Shown here in pieces: positions 1 to 5,232 of a stretch of DNA of 5,232 nucleotides. The position numbers and the translations under genes are program-made. The stretch is from Candidatus Aminicenantota bacterium. GTDB taxonomy: Bacteria > Acidobacteriota > Aminicenantia > Aminicenantales > UBA8522. Within the stretch, counting starts at the first letter, position 1; every line of letters starts with the position of its first letter. A model generated the notes under the pieces. The model ran no database searches. It had not been told where the DNA came from and saw nothing but the letters and a program-made list of their open reading frames with translations. The DNA lies in contig DQHV01000256.1 of assembly GCA_003524335.1 (NCBI GenBank), positions 1-5,232 of the forward strand. Reading direction: 5' to 3'.

Positions 1-1
1 G

Positions 2-22
2 CTCCGCTGCGGAGGGCTTTCT
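2..22 (+). terminator. Possible terminator tail of an upstream transcript
   Basis: CTCCG (2-6) pairs perfectly with CGGAG (10-14) across a CTG loop and is followed by GGC and a short TTTCT. The stem is short and the T tract poor, so this is a weak intrinsic terminator at best. The stem could extend beyond the left edge. Confidence 0.22.
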
Positions 23-37
23 GAGGGACTCTCCCTC
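23..37 (+). other. Perfect 6-bp hairpin GAGGGA/TCCCTC
   Basis: GAGGGA (23-28) and TCCCTC (32-37) are exact reverse complements around a CTC loop. No U-run follows, so it is not a classical terminator on its own. The second arm can alternatively pair with 9-16 (GCG, bulged G, AGGG against CCCTCGC at 33-39), so it competes with the neighbouring hairpin. It lies upstream of the predicted ffh transcription start and is therefore not part of the ffh leader. Confidence 0.3.
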
Positions 38-83
38 GCCCTGGGCCCGTAGGTAATCCTAAATAATGGTTGTTAGGGGGAGA

Positions 84-111
84 TTGACTTGGCTCCCGAA
101 ACGGCCATAAT
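84..111 (+). promoter_or_regulatory. Sigma70-type promoter of ffh
   Basis: The -35 box is TTGACT (84-89) and the -10 box is CATAAT (106-111). Each matches 5 of 6 consensus bases, and they are separated by 16 bases. An AT-richer stretch at about 55-75 lies just upstream. The expected start point is about 117-119, giving a leader of roughly 25-30 bases to the ffh start codon. That is too short for a riboswitch, which fits constitutive expression of a housekeeping gene. Confidence 0.7.
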
Positions 112-134
112 AGGAAGTCTCTCTGAACCGCCCC

Positions 135-141
135 AGAGGTG
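135..141 (+). promoter_or_regulatory. Ribosome binding site of ffh; decides between tandem ATGs
   Basis: AGAGGTG precedes two consecutive ATG codons at 143 and 146. From the AGAGG core (135-139) the gap is 3 bases to the first ATG and 6 to the second. The second spacing is more usual, and the resulting N-terminus MFEQLSARL matches the typical Ffh start (MFE or MFD, then L-S-x-R-L). Confidence 0.6.
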
Positions 142-145
142 AATG

Positions 146-1477
146 ATGTTCGAACAGCTATCCGCCAGGCTCGAGAAGGTCCTGAAGTTCGTCCGGGGGG
201 AAGGCACGATCACCGAGAAGAACATGGCCGAGGCCCTGCGGATGATCCGTTTGGCCCTCCTCGAGGCCGACGTCAATTATAAAGTCGTCAAAGAGCTCAT
301 CGAGAAGATCCAGTCCAAAGCCCTGGACCAGAAAGTGATGGATAGCCTCACTCCGGCCCAGCAGGTGATCAAGATCCTCCGCGATGAACTGACGGCCGTT
401 CTCGGCCAGGAGGCCAAACCCTTGCGCTTCTCCGGCCAGCCCCCTTCCATTTTTATGATGGTCGGTCTCCAGGGCTCCGGAAAAACGACATCCTGCGGCA
501 AGCTGGCCAAGTGGTGCCTCACCCTCCAAAAAAACCCGCTACTCGTCTCTTTCGACCTGAAAAGGCCGGCCGCTCAGGACCAGCTCCAGATGATCGCCGG
601 CCAACTCGGCCTGCCCTTCTACGAGATGAGCCGGGAGAAGATGGCCTCGCCCCAGAAGGCCCTTAAGGACCTTATCACCCACACCAGGAATCGGGGCTAT
701 GATCCGCTCATCGTGGACACCGCCGGACGGCTCCATATCGATGAAGACCTGATGACGGAGCTTCGCCTGGTCAAGGATGCCCTCCAGCCGTCCGAGATTA
801 TCTATGTCGGAGACGCCATGACCGGCCAGGACGCAGTGCGTTCCGCCCAGGCCTTCGAGGAGAAGATCGGGCTGACCTCGGTTATCCTGACCAAGCTCGA
901 CGGCGACGCCAGGGGAGGAGCCGCCCTTTCCATCGTCACAGTCACGGGAAAGCCCATTACCTTCGTGGGGACCGGTGAGAAGTACGACAAACTCGAAGTC
1001 TTCCACCCCGACCGGATGGCCTCCCGCATCCTGGGCATGGGCGACATCCTCAGCCTGATCGAGAAGGCCGAACAGGAAGCAGATGGCAAAGAGGCCGAAG
1101 AGATCGCCCGCAAGCTAAGCCAGGAGGAGTTCACGCTCGAGGATTTCCGGAAGCAGCTCCGGCAGATCAGGAAGATGGGCTCCTTTTCCCAGATCCTGAA
1201 GCACCTCCCCAGCGGCGGCATGTTTAAAAATCTTGCCGGTGTGGACATGGACGACCGGAAGATCCTCCACTTTGAGGCCATGATCGGTTCGATGACACCC
1301 CGGGAGCGCGAGGACCCCAGGATCATCGACGGCCGGCGGCGGCTGCGCATCGCCAAGGGAAGCGGCCGTCCGGTCTTCGAGGTCAACCAGCTCCTCAAGC
1401 AGTTTCTGGAGATGAAAAGGATGATGAAGAAATCTCAGTTCAAGAAGATCATCTCCAGCATCCCCCGCTCCCGCTAG
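146..1477 (+). CDS. ffh: Signal recognition particle protein Ffh (SRP54 family GTPase)
   Basis: Ffh binds signal sequences and transmembrane segments as they leave the ribosome, forms the SRP with its RNA, and docks with the receptor FtsY at the membrane by mutual GTPase activation. Numbering from the ATG at 143, the helical N domain covers about residues 2-90. The NG GTPase follows with G1 GLQGSGKTTS (108-117), G2 DLKRPAAQDQL (138-148), G3 DTAGRLH (192-198), the DAMTGQDAV box (224-232), G4 TKLDGDARGG (250-259) and G5 near GTGEKYDKLE (276-285). The M domain (about 325-444) has the finger-loop region around 351-366 and the RNA-binding segment RIAKGSGRP (402-410) followed by EVNQLLKQF. Length (443 or 444 aa) is normal and the basic C-tail is short. 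I prefer the ATG at 146 over 143 because of ribosome-binding-site spacing and family N-termini. The gene is intact, has its own promoter, and ends 48 bases before the stop of the convergent tldE. Confidence 0.98.
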   Translation: MFEQLSARLEKVLKFVRGEGTITEKNMAEALRMIRLALLEADVNYKVVKELIEKIQSKALDQKVMDSLTPAQQVIKILRDELTAVLGQEAKPLRFSGQPPSIFMMVGLQGSGKTTSCGKLAKWCLTLQKNPLLVSFDLKRPAAQDQLQMIAGQLGLPFYEMSREKMASPQKALKDLITHTRNRGYDPLIVDTAGRLHIDEDLMTELRLVKDALQPSEIIYVGDAMTGQDAVRSAQAFEEKIGLTSVILTKLDGDARGGAALSIVTVTGKPITFVGTGEKYDKLEVFHPDRMASRILGMGDILSLIEKAEQEADGKEAEEIARKLSQEEFTLEDFRKQLRQIRKMGSFSQILKHLPSGGMFKNLAGVDMDDRKILHFEAMIGSMTPREREDPRIIDGRRRLRIAKGSGRPVFEVNQLLKQFLEMKRMMKKSQFKKIISSIPRSR

Positions 1478-1498
1478 GGGGTGATTCTCAGAGGCTTG

Positions 1499-1525
1499 CC
1501 AGGTGGCGCCACTGGGCCCTTTCTT
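1499..1525 (+). terminator. Candidate weak terminator in the convergent spacer
   Basis: The spacer between the ffh and tldE stop codons contains the perfect 10-bp palindrome GTGGCGCCAC (1503-1512). With flanking CCAG (1499-1502) and CTGG (1512-1515) it can fold into a bulged hairpin with a GCGC loop. On the plus strand it is followed by GCCCTTTCTTCT, a broken pyrimidine tract, so it fits a weak intrinsic terminator for ffh. On the minus strand no U-run follows, so termination of the tldE transcript here is not supported. The hairpin is short and interrupted. Confidence 0.35.
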
Positions 1526-2854
1526 CTATACCGCATCCGAGACCGAAGAGAAATTAAACCCCTTTACCTTGAGGGCGGGGATAACCGCGGATTGGCCGGT
1601 TTCGCCGCCGACTACCCTTCCCGGACGCGACATCATTTCCACATTTCGCAACACATTCACCGGGCTCTCGTTGAACCTGAAATTGTTCACCGGATGGCTC
1701 ACCTTGCCGTTTTCAATCCAGAAAACGCCGTCCCTTGTGAGCCCCGTCAGCAGAAGAATCATGGGGTTCAAGTCTCTGATATACCATAGCCGGCTCACCA
1801 AGACTCCCTTTTTTGTGGACTTGATCAGGTTCTCGAGTGTCTGGTTCTCACCTTCCATGATGATATTGGACGGGAAGGGGACAGGCCCGCGTCCCTTCTT
1901 TTCGGCCCAAAACCTTGTATAGATCAAATTTTTGACCGCGCCCTTTTCGATCCAGACCGTCTTGTTGACAGGCAATCCGTCCTCTCCGATCGGGAAAGCC
2001 GGGTTTTCGGGGGAGGCCGGGTCGCTGTAGATTGTGATCTTGGGCGAGACAAGCTTCTCGCCCAGCCTGTTCTTGCCTTCGTCGAGAGAAAGAAAACTCC
2101 GCCCTTCATCCGCCTCCCGGGCTGTGAAGTTGTAAAGTAAAAACCAGACCATATCGGCGGCGGCCGCAGGCTCAAGGATAACCGTATACTTCCCCGGAGC
2201 AAGAGATTTCGGGCTTCTCGAATCCAGGGCTTTTTTCATAGCCCGATCGGACAGCTCTTTGGCCGCTATCTTGCTCACATCCTCCGCTTCGGCCGACGCC
2301 CAACCGGAGCCGCCCTCACTTTTAAGCGTATTGCTGTAATACGAGCGCGTCGAGTTGAGAAAATAGTAGAGGCCTTTTGAATTCAGGCCGGCCCCGGAGG
2401 AAGAGCTCGTTTCAAAGAAGCCCGCTGCGGTCATGTTCTGCTCTTTGGCCTTCTCGATGACGGAGATGATCGCATCGGCCCGCCGGCCGGGCGAGAATTC
2501 GGCCGTGCCGGGGAAATATAACGCCGGGACTTTCGGATAGGTCTGAGGCCCGAGGGAAGGCATGAGTTCCGAGTTTTCAGGGGCCACGTCCGCCAGGGCA
2601 TCGGCTCGGCTGACCGCTTCCCTGATTTTTTCTTTGTTGAGTTCGTTGACTGCGGCGATCCCTCTCTTTTTGCCTTTCGTCACCTCGACATAGAGATTCA
2701 GACGACTATAGACACCGTTGGTGGTTATGGCGTTGTTGGCAAATCGGGTAGAGCCCGTCTCGTTGGCCGAGAGGCCGACATTCATCTCTTTGCCCGGGTT
2801 TTCGGCGATAATCCCTTCTAGCAGACTTTTGATTTCTTTTTCCTCGAGAATCAT
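1526..2854 (-). CDS. tldE: TldE/PmbA-type subunit of the TldD-TldE metallopeptidase
   Basis: This is the non-catalytic partner of a TldD/TldE heteromeric peptidase, which degrades or trims unfolded peptides; in enterobacteria it acts in microcin B17 maturation and CcdA turnover. Visible family features of the 442-aa product are the N-terminal strand GSTRFANNAITTN (34-46), the central segment GKYTVILEPAAAADMVWFLL (221-240), which occupies the place where TldD carries its zinc motif, and the C-terminal block GLTRDGVFWIENGKVSHPV (371-389) with FRFNESPVNVLRNVEMM (392-408). The protein ends with a VIPALKVKGFNFS-type strand. No HExxxH is present, as expected for TldE rather than TldD. Length matches E. 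coli TldE/PmbA (about 450 aa). The ATG overlaps the tldD stop codon as ATGA (2851-2854), and GGAGGG lies 5 bases upstream, so the start is well supported and coupled translation with equal subunit supply is likely. The physiological substrate cannot be told from the sequence. Confidence 0.93.
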   Translation of the reverse strand: MILEEKEIKSLLEGIIAENPGKEMNVGLSANETGSTRFANNAITTNGVYSRLNLYVEVTKGKKRGIAAVNELNKEKIREAVSRADALADVAPENSELMPSLGPQTYPKVPALYFPGTAEFSPGRRADAIISVIEKAKEQNMTAAGFFETSSSSGAGLNSKGLYYFLNSTRSYYSNTLKSEGGSGWASAEAEDVSKIAAKELSDRAMKKALDSRSPKSLAPGKYTVILEPAAAADMVWFLLYNFTAREADEGRSFLSLDEGKNRLGEKLVSPKITIYSDPASPENPAFPIGEDGLPVNKTVWIEKGAVKNLIYTRFWAEKKGRGPVPFPSNIIMEGENQTLENLIKSTKKGVLVSRLWYIRDLNPMILLLTGLTRDGVFWIENGKVSHPVNNFRFNESPVNVLRNVEMMSRPGRVVGGETGQSAVIPALKVKGFNFSSVSDAV

Positions 2855-4299
2855 AATTTCCCTCCACCGCTGATGATGTTGACCCGGCGGAACCTGGCCG
2901 GGGCGCTTCCATGTCCCATTCTGGCCGATTGCCCCGGCTCTCCTTTTCCACAGCCGAAGACACCCCAGTTTTCCCAGTATTCCTGGGAGCAGACCGCATC
3001 GAGCGAACCCCAGAAATCGGTGGTCTTGGACTGGTAGGCCACGTTTTTGACCATTTCGCCGACCTTGCCGTCCTTGATCTCCCAGACAGCATCCCCGCCG
3101 AACTGGAAATTATACCTCTGCTGATCGATGCTGAAGCTTCCCGTCCCGTCAAAGAGCAGCCCGTCCTTGGTGTCTGAGATCAATTGATCCAGAGTCAAAG
3201 GCTTGTCTCCGGGCTTAAGCCAGATATTGGGCATTCGCTGCAGAGGGAAGGACGACCAGGAATCAGCATAGGCGCAGCCTTTGGATTCCTTTTCCTTGAC
3301 GAATCTGGCCAGCTCGCGCGTTGTCTGATAGCCGACAAAGATCCCGTCTTTAATGATGAAAAATCTTCGGGCTTTAACACCGTCGTCGTCATACCCGGCC
3401 GTGGCCAACGCTCCGGGCAGCAGTTTGTCGCCGACAATGTTCAGGAGCGGCGATCCATACTTGAGGGTCCCGAGCTTATCCGGGGTGACAAAAGTCGTCC
3501 CGGCATAATCCGCTTCCCAGCCGAGAGCCCTGTCCAGCTCGGTGGCATGGCCGATGCTTTCATGCATCGTCAAGCAGAGGTGGGAAGGCATGAGGATCAG
3601 GTCTTTTTTCCCGGCCGTTCCTTCTTTGGTCTTCAACTTTTGCACCGCCTCCTCAGCCGTTTTCCGCGCTTTCTCGATCCAGTCGACGGATTCGATGAGC
3701 TCGTAGCCTTTCTGTTCCGGCGGAACCTGGATGGAGCGCGTTTGGGAATCGCCGGCTCCCACGGCGACGGCCGTAAAATTGGGGTAAGTAAACATGAGGT
3801 CCTGCTCGATGAAGGACCCTTCCGTAGAAGCGAAGTATTTTGCGATCTCATTAAAATTCAGGAAGGCGGTCGCCACCTTGATGCCATCGACCTTGAGCAT
3901 CTCTCCATTGATTCTAAGGATGAGATCGATCTTCTTTTCCATCGGAATCTTAAATGGGTTCTTTTGGATAGGCGACTGCCAGTGGTCCTGATAAGCCGGC
4001 TCCGGGACGAGCTCCACGGGCTGTTTCAGCAGGCGCGAGCTCGCCTTGGCCACTTCAACGGCGAGGGCCGCTATCCTCTGGATCTCCTCTTTTTCGAGAC
4101 GGAAGCTCGAGGCGAATCCCCAAGCGCCATTGACTATTGCCCTTATCCCAAACCCCGCATCTTCGGTGTCCGCAGTGGTCTCTATCCGTTTATCGCGGCC
4201 AAAGATATACTGGTTCCGGTTGCGGCAGAGACGGATGTCCGCATAGGAAGCTCCTTTAAACTTGGCGGTGTCCAAGGCCAATTCGGCCAATTCTTTCAT
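2851..4299 (-). CDS. tldD: TldD metallopeptidase, catalytic subunit
   Basis: This is the catalytic subunit of the TldD/TldE zinc peptidase (family U62), which cleaves unfolded peptide threaded into the complex. Numbered from the ATG at 4299, the product is 482 aa, close to E. coli TldD (481). The zinc motif HESIGH is at 246-251 (codons 3547-3564), with the two His as ligands and Glu247 as general base. It is followed by the typical ATELDRALG stretch. FGCGKGEPGQSARMGHGSAP (448-467) corresponds to the C-terminal glycine-rich segment that supplies the third, cysteine ligand in characterised TldD, here Cys450. The N-terminal part has SYADIRLCRNRNQ (18-30) and GFGIRAIVNGAWGFASS (49-65). A TTG at 4320 would add seven residues, but AGGAGG 5 bases before the ATG at 4299 makes the ATG the clear start. 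The gene follows a very small reading frame and overlaps tldE by 4 bases. All catalytic residues are present, so an active enzyme is expected. Confidence 0.95.
   Translation of the reverse strand: MKELAELALDTAKFKGASYADIRLCRNRNQYIFGRDKRIETTADTEDAGFGIRAIVNGAWGFASSFRLEKEEIQRIAALAVEVAKASSRLLKQPVELVPEPAYQDHWQSPIQKNPFKIPMEKKIDLILRINGEMLKVDGIKVATAFLNFNEIAKYFASTEGSFIEQDLMFTYPNFTAVAVGAGDSQTRSIQVPPEQKGYELIESVDWIEKARKTAEEAVQKLKTKEGTAGKKDLILMPSHLCLTMHESIGHATELDRALGWEADYAGTTFVTPDKLGTLKYGSPLLNIVGDKLLPGALATAGYDDDGVKARRFFIIKDGIFVGYQTTRELARFVKEKESKGCAYADSWSSFPLQRMPNIWLKPGDKPLTLDQLISDTKDGLLFDGTGSFSIDQQRYNFQFGGDAVWEIKDGKVGEMVKNVAYQSKTTDFWGSLDAVCSQEYWENWGVFGCGKGEPGQSARMGHGSAPARFRRVNIISGGGKL
2860..2865 (-). promoter_or_regulatory. 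Ribosome binding site of tldE inside the tldD 3' end
   Basis: Read on the minus strand, GGAGGG stands 5 bases before the tldE ATG (2854-2852). It lies within the last codons of tldD, encoding the C-terminal SGGGKL. Together with the ATGA overlap it indicates coupled but independently supported initiation of tldE. Confidence 0.75.
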
Positions 4300-4304
4300 T
4301 CCTT

Positions 4305-4310
4305 CCTCCT
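4305..4310 (-). promoter_or_regulatory. Consensus ribosome binding site of tldD overlapping an upstream stop
   Basis: On the minus strand AGGAGG sits 5 bases before the tldD ATG (4299-4297), a perfect Shine-Dalgarno at good spacing, and this excludes the TTG at 4320 as the main start. Its first A is also the last base of the TGA (4312-4310) that ends the small upstream reading frame. Ribosomes finishing that frame would therefore stop exactly on the tldD binding site. Confidence 0.85.
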
Positions 4311-4474
4311 CAGAGTTCAAAAAGGACTATTCTTCTCCACGGCTCGGCCGTCCTGAAATGGCCGATCTCTCGCTTAATCTCGTTGGCTGAGAGTCCCCGG
4401 AAATCCCTATAGACTTCCTCCCTTATTCTATAGTCCGGCGGATTGATGTCGAAGGTTGCGTCCCTTTTCCCCAC
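4310..4474 (-). CDS. Small unrecognised protein upstream of tldD, possibly frame-broken
   Basis: I do not recognise this gene. With a GTG start at 4474 it encodes 54 aa, charged and probably soluble, with no signal peptide or membrane segment. Internal pieces read like real protein, e.g. DINPPDYRIREEVYRDF (9-25) and AEPWRRIVLFEL (43-54). The stop overlaps the tldD ribosome binding site, which suggests real, coupled translation. The start is doubtful: GTG follows an in-frame TGA (4480-4478) and only a weak GGATGAG. Just upstream another frame reads DLDFFIIMDEPWGKG, with an ATG at 4485, and runs out at TAA 4425-4423. Adding a single G to the GGG at 4462-4464 would fuse both pieces into one 58-aa product from ATG 4485. 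So it may be a short intact gene, a gene broken by a one-base deletion or sequencing error, or a frameshifted one. It begins 25-36 bases after the ceramidase-like stop. Confidence 0.45.
   Translation of the reverse strand: MGKRDATFDINPPDYRIREEVYRDFRGLSANEIKREIGHFRTAEPWRRIVLFEL
4465..4471 (-). other. GGGAAAA heptamer at the apparent frame change
   Basis: Read on the minus strand in the frame of ATG 4485, the bases split as G GGA AAA, a formal X XXY YYZ slippery heptamer of the type used in -1 frameshifting (lambda gpG-T uses the related GGGAAAG). A -1 slip here would move ribosomes from the frame of MDEPWGK into the frame ending at 4310. I see no convincing stem or pseudoknot in the following bases and no strong internal Shine-Dalgarno upstream. 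A homopolymer-length deletion in this G/A run is at least as likely. Confidence 0.2.
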
Positions 4475-4510
4475 GGCTCATCCATGATGATGAAGAAATC
4501 CAGGTCGTTC

Positions 4511-5232
4511 TCATAAACTTGCCAAGAGACTTCGGCTCTCTCTGAGAAGGATCGTTTCGATGGCCGGCGAGAAGGGGAAGAGGGCATAGAATTTAGGGGC
4601 GAAGTAGCAGGCGTAATCATCGGGCGTGCCAAAGGCCCGCCTCGTCGGCAGATAACCGATGTCCCCATTCGCATATCCGGCCGTTATCAGGTCAGGCCAA
4701 CTCCTGCGGAGCTTCAATCCATAGCGGCAGAAAACCTCGCCGGGAAGCCCGAGGATTTTCAGGCCGCCTATGGCTATCGCCTGGACGGGGACATTCTCCA
4801 TCCAGGGGGATTTCCGGAAGGCGGCCTGCTGTTTCTCCGCCCTCTCCCTCCAGGAATGGATGATCCGCCGGACCCGGGGGAATTCCCGGTTGGATTCGAT
4901 GGCCGCTTCCGCTTCCTTTTTCAGGTCTCCCTTGGGTGGGACGAGGAGGGGGAGGCGAATCCTCTTCTCTGCAGCCCTCAGGCAGGCCTCTGGTTCGAAG
5001 ACGGAACGGTCTGCCACTTTCTGCGCTCTGGCCGCCAGGACGTTGCCATAAAGATCGAGGTCGGCGGCTGCCGCGCCCAGCCTCCTGTTCAAGTAGACAA
5101 CCGGGTCGATATCACCGCAGAATCCTTGGAGAAAGAGGCCGCGGTCGCCGCCGCCTTCGAGCTCGCGGACCAGAGCGCCGGGCCAGTCCGCGGAAACCTC
5201 CTTGGTCGGCCCGAGTGTCACGGCATGGCAGG
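4511..5232 (-). CDS. Neutral/alkaline ceramidase-like hydrolase, C-terminal part (5' end outside window)
   Basis: This is the C-terminal half of a protein of the neutral/alkaline non-lysosomal ceramidase superfamily, zinc amide hydrolases that in true ceramidases release fatty acid from ceramide. The frame stays open to the right edge, and the GTG at 5221 is internal. The codons before it read CHA, and CHAVTLGP fits the family histidine motif supplying a zinc ligand (His at 5225-5227). Counting from that GTG, SADWPG (10-15) and FLQGFCGDIDP (30-40) follow, then VQAIAIGGLKILGLPGEVF (146-164) with Glu162 and GYANGDIGYLPT (182-193) with Tyr190. Glu162 and Tyr190 match the other two zinc ligands known from Pseudomonas ceramidase. 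In that enzyme the GD-V-S-P motif carries the Ser nucleophile; here it reads GDIDP, so ceramidase activity should not be assumed. The end (ETILLRESRSLLASL) looks natural for the family. About 240 residues are visible, and the first zinc histidine and any signal peptide are out of view. It heads the visible minus-strand cluster. Confidence 0.82.
   Translation of the reverse strand, partial: CHAVTLGPTKEVSADWPGALVRELEGGGDRGLFLQGFCGDIDPVVYLNRRLGAAAADLDLYGNVLAARAQKVADRSVFEPEACLRAAEKRIRLPLLVPPKGDLKKEAEAAIESNREFPRVRRIIHSWRERAEKQQAAFRKSPWMENVPVQAIAIGGLKILGLPGEVFCRYGLKLRRSWPDLITAGYANGDIGYLPTRRAFGTPDDYACYFAPKFYALFPFSPAIETILLRESRSLLASL

Larger units (their letters stand above)
1..83. other. Left-edge non-coding stretch with short hairpins
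   Basis: I find no supportable gene here. Two plus-strand frames are open from the edge and stop at 50-52 (TAG) and 54-56 (TAA), so the last 16 or 17 codons of an upstream plus-strand gene cannot be excluded, but neither translation carries a recognisable motif. The stretch contains two small perfect hairpins (2-14 and 23-37), followed by an AT-richer segment (55-75) just upstream of the ffh promoter. That segment has an imperfect CCTAA...TTAGG inversion (58-62 with 73-77), too weak to call an operator. There is no SRP RNA, tRNA or rRNA signature. Confidence 0.5.

Noticed and set aside
58..77. Operator-like inverted repeat CCTAA...TTAGG before the ffh -35 box
   Set aside because: Only the outer five bases of each arm match and the centre does not. 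There is no known regulator expectation for ffh.
1..142. SRP RNA (ffs) next to ffh
   Set aside because: The conserved SRP RNA tip (GGUCAGG...GGAAGCAGCC-type sequence) is absent on both strands. The stems seen are too short.
802..1398. Minus-strand open frame opposite ffh
   Set aside because: It is fully antisense to conserved Ffh GTPase and M-domain coding sequence. The translation is Ser/Arg-rich with no motif.
1503..1922. Plus-strand open frames overlapping the 3' end of tldE
   Set aside because: They are antisense shadows of the conserved TldE C-terminal block, with no ribosome binding site or family resemblance.
4318..4320. TTG start for tldD adding seven residues
   Set aside because: The extra residues are encoded by the Shine-Dalgarno region itself, and the ATG at 4299 has AGGAGG at ideal spacing and a family-typical N-terminus.
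3184..4356. Long plus-strand open frame (390 codons) opposite tldD
   Set aside because: It is antisense to a clearly conserved tldD with an intact zinc motif, its translation matches no family I know, and long antisense frames are common opposite GC-rich genes.
4310..4485. RiPP precursor peptide for TldD/TldE processing
   Set aside because: There is no leader/core layout, no Cys/Ser/Thr-rich core and no modification enzymes nearby. TldD/TldE are usually housekeeping genes.
4423..4674. 83-codon minus-strand frame overlapping the ceramidase-like 3' end
   Set aside because: Its first part is an out-of-frame reading of the conserved ceramidase-like C-terminus. Only the short section after about 4520 looks protein-like, and it is treated with the small gene.

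Overview
The window is bacterial, moderately GC-rich and densely coded. One gene runs on the plus strand and faces a compact minus-strand gene cluster. Ffh, a TldD/TldE pair, consensus-like AGGAGG ribosome binding sites and 4-base ATGA start/stop overlaps all point to Bacteria. The TldE C-terminal wording (LTRDGVFWIENGK followed by FRFNESP) reminds me of Acidobacteriota/Aminicenantes-type homologues, but this is a weak impression and no marker in the window settles the phylum.

Layout: positions 1-83 hold no gene I can support, only two short hairpins that may be the 3' end of an upstream transcript. A good sigma70-type promoter (TTGACT, 16 bases, CATAAT; 84-111) then drives ffh (plus strand, about 146-1477), the protein subunit of the signal recognition particle. 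A 48-base convergent spacer with a GC-rich palindrome separates the stop codons of ffh and the minus-strand genes.

The minus-strand cluster is transcribed from beyond the right edge towards position 1526. Its order is: a partial neutral/alkaline-ceramidase-like hydrolase (4511-5232, 5' end outside the window); a very small unrecognised reading frame (ends at 4310) that looks frame-broken near 4462-4471; tldD (2851-4299), with an intact HExxxH zinc-peptidase motif; and tldE (1526-2854), the non-catalytic partner. The small frame ends inside the tldD ribosome binding site, and tldD overlaps tldE by ATGA, so the last three are probably translationally coupled on one mRNA.

Functionally, TldD and TldE should form a heteromeric metallopeptidase that cleaves unfolded peptides. 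The ceramidase-like protein belongs to an amide-hydrolase fold, but the position that carries the serine nucleophile in true ceramidases appears to be aspartate here. The points most worth checking are the small gene between the hydrolase and tldD, with its apparent frame change at a GGGAAAA heptamer, and the actual substrate class of the ceramidase-like protein. I see no clearly new defence, mobile or RNA-guided system, no CRISPR array, no tRNA or rRNA and no insertion sequence.
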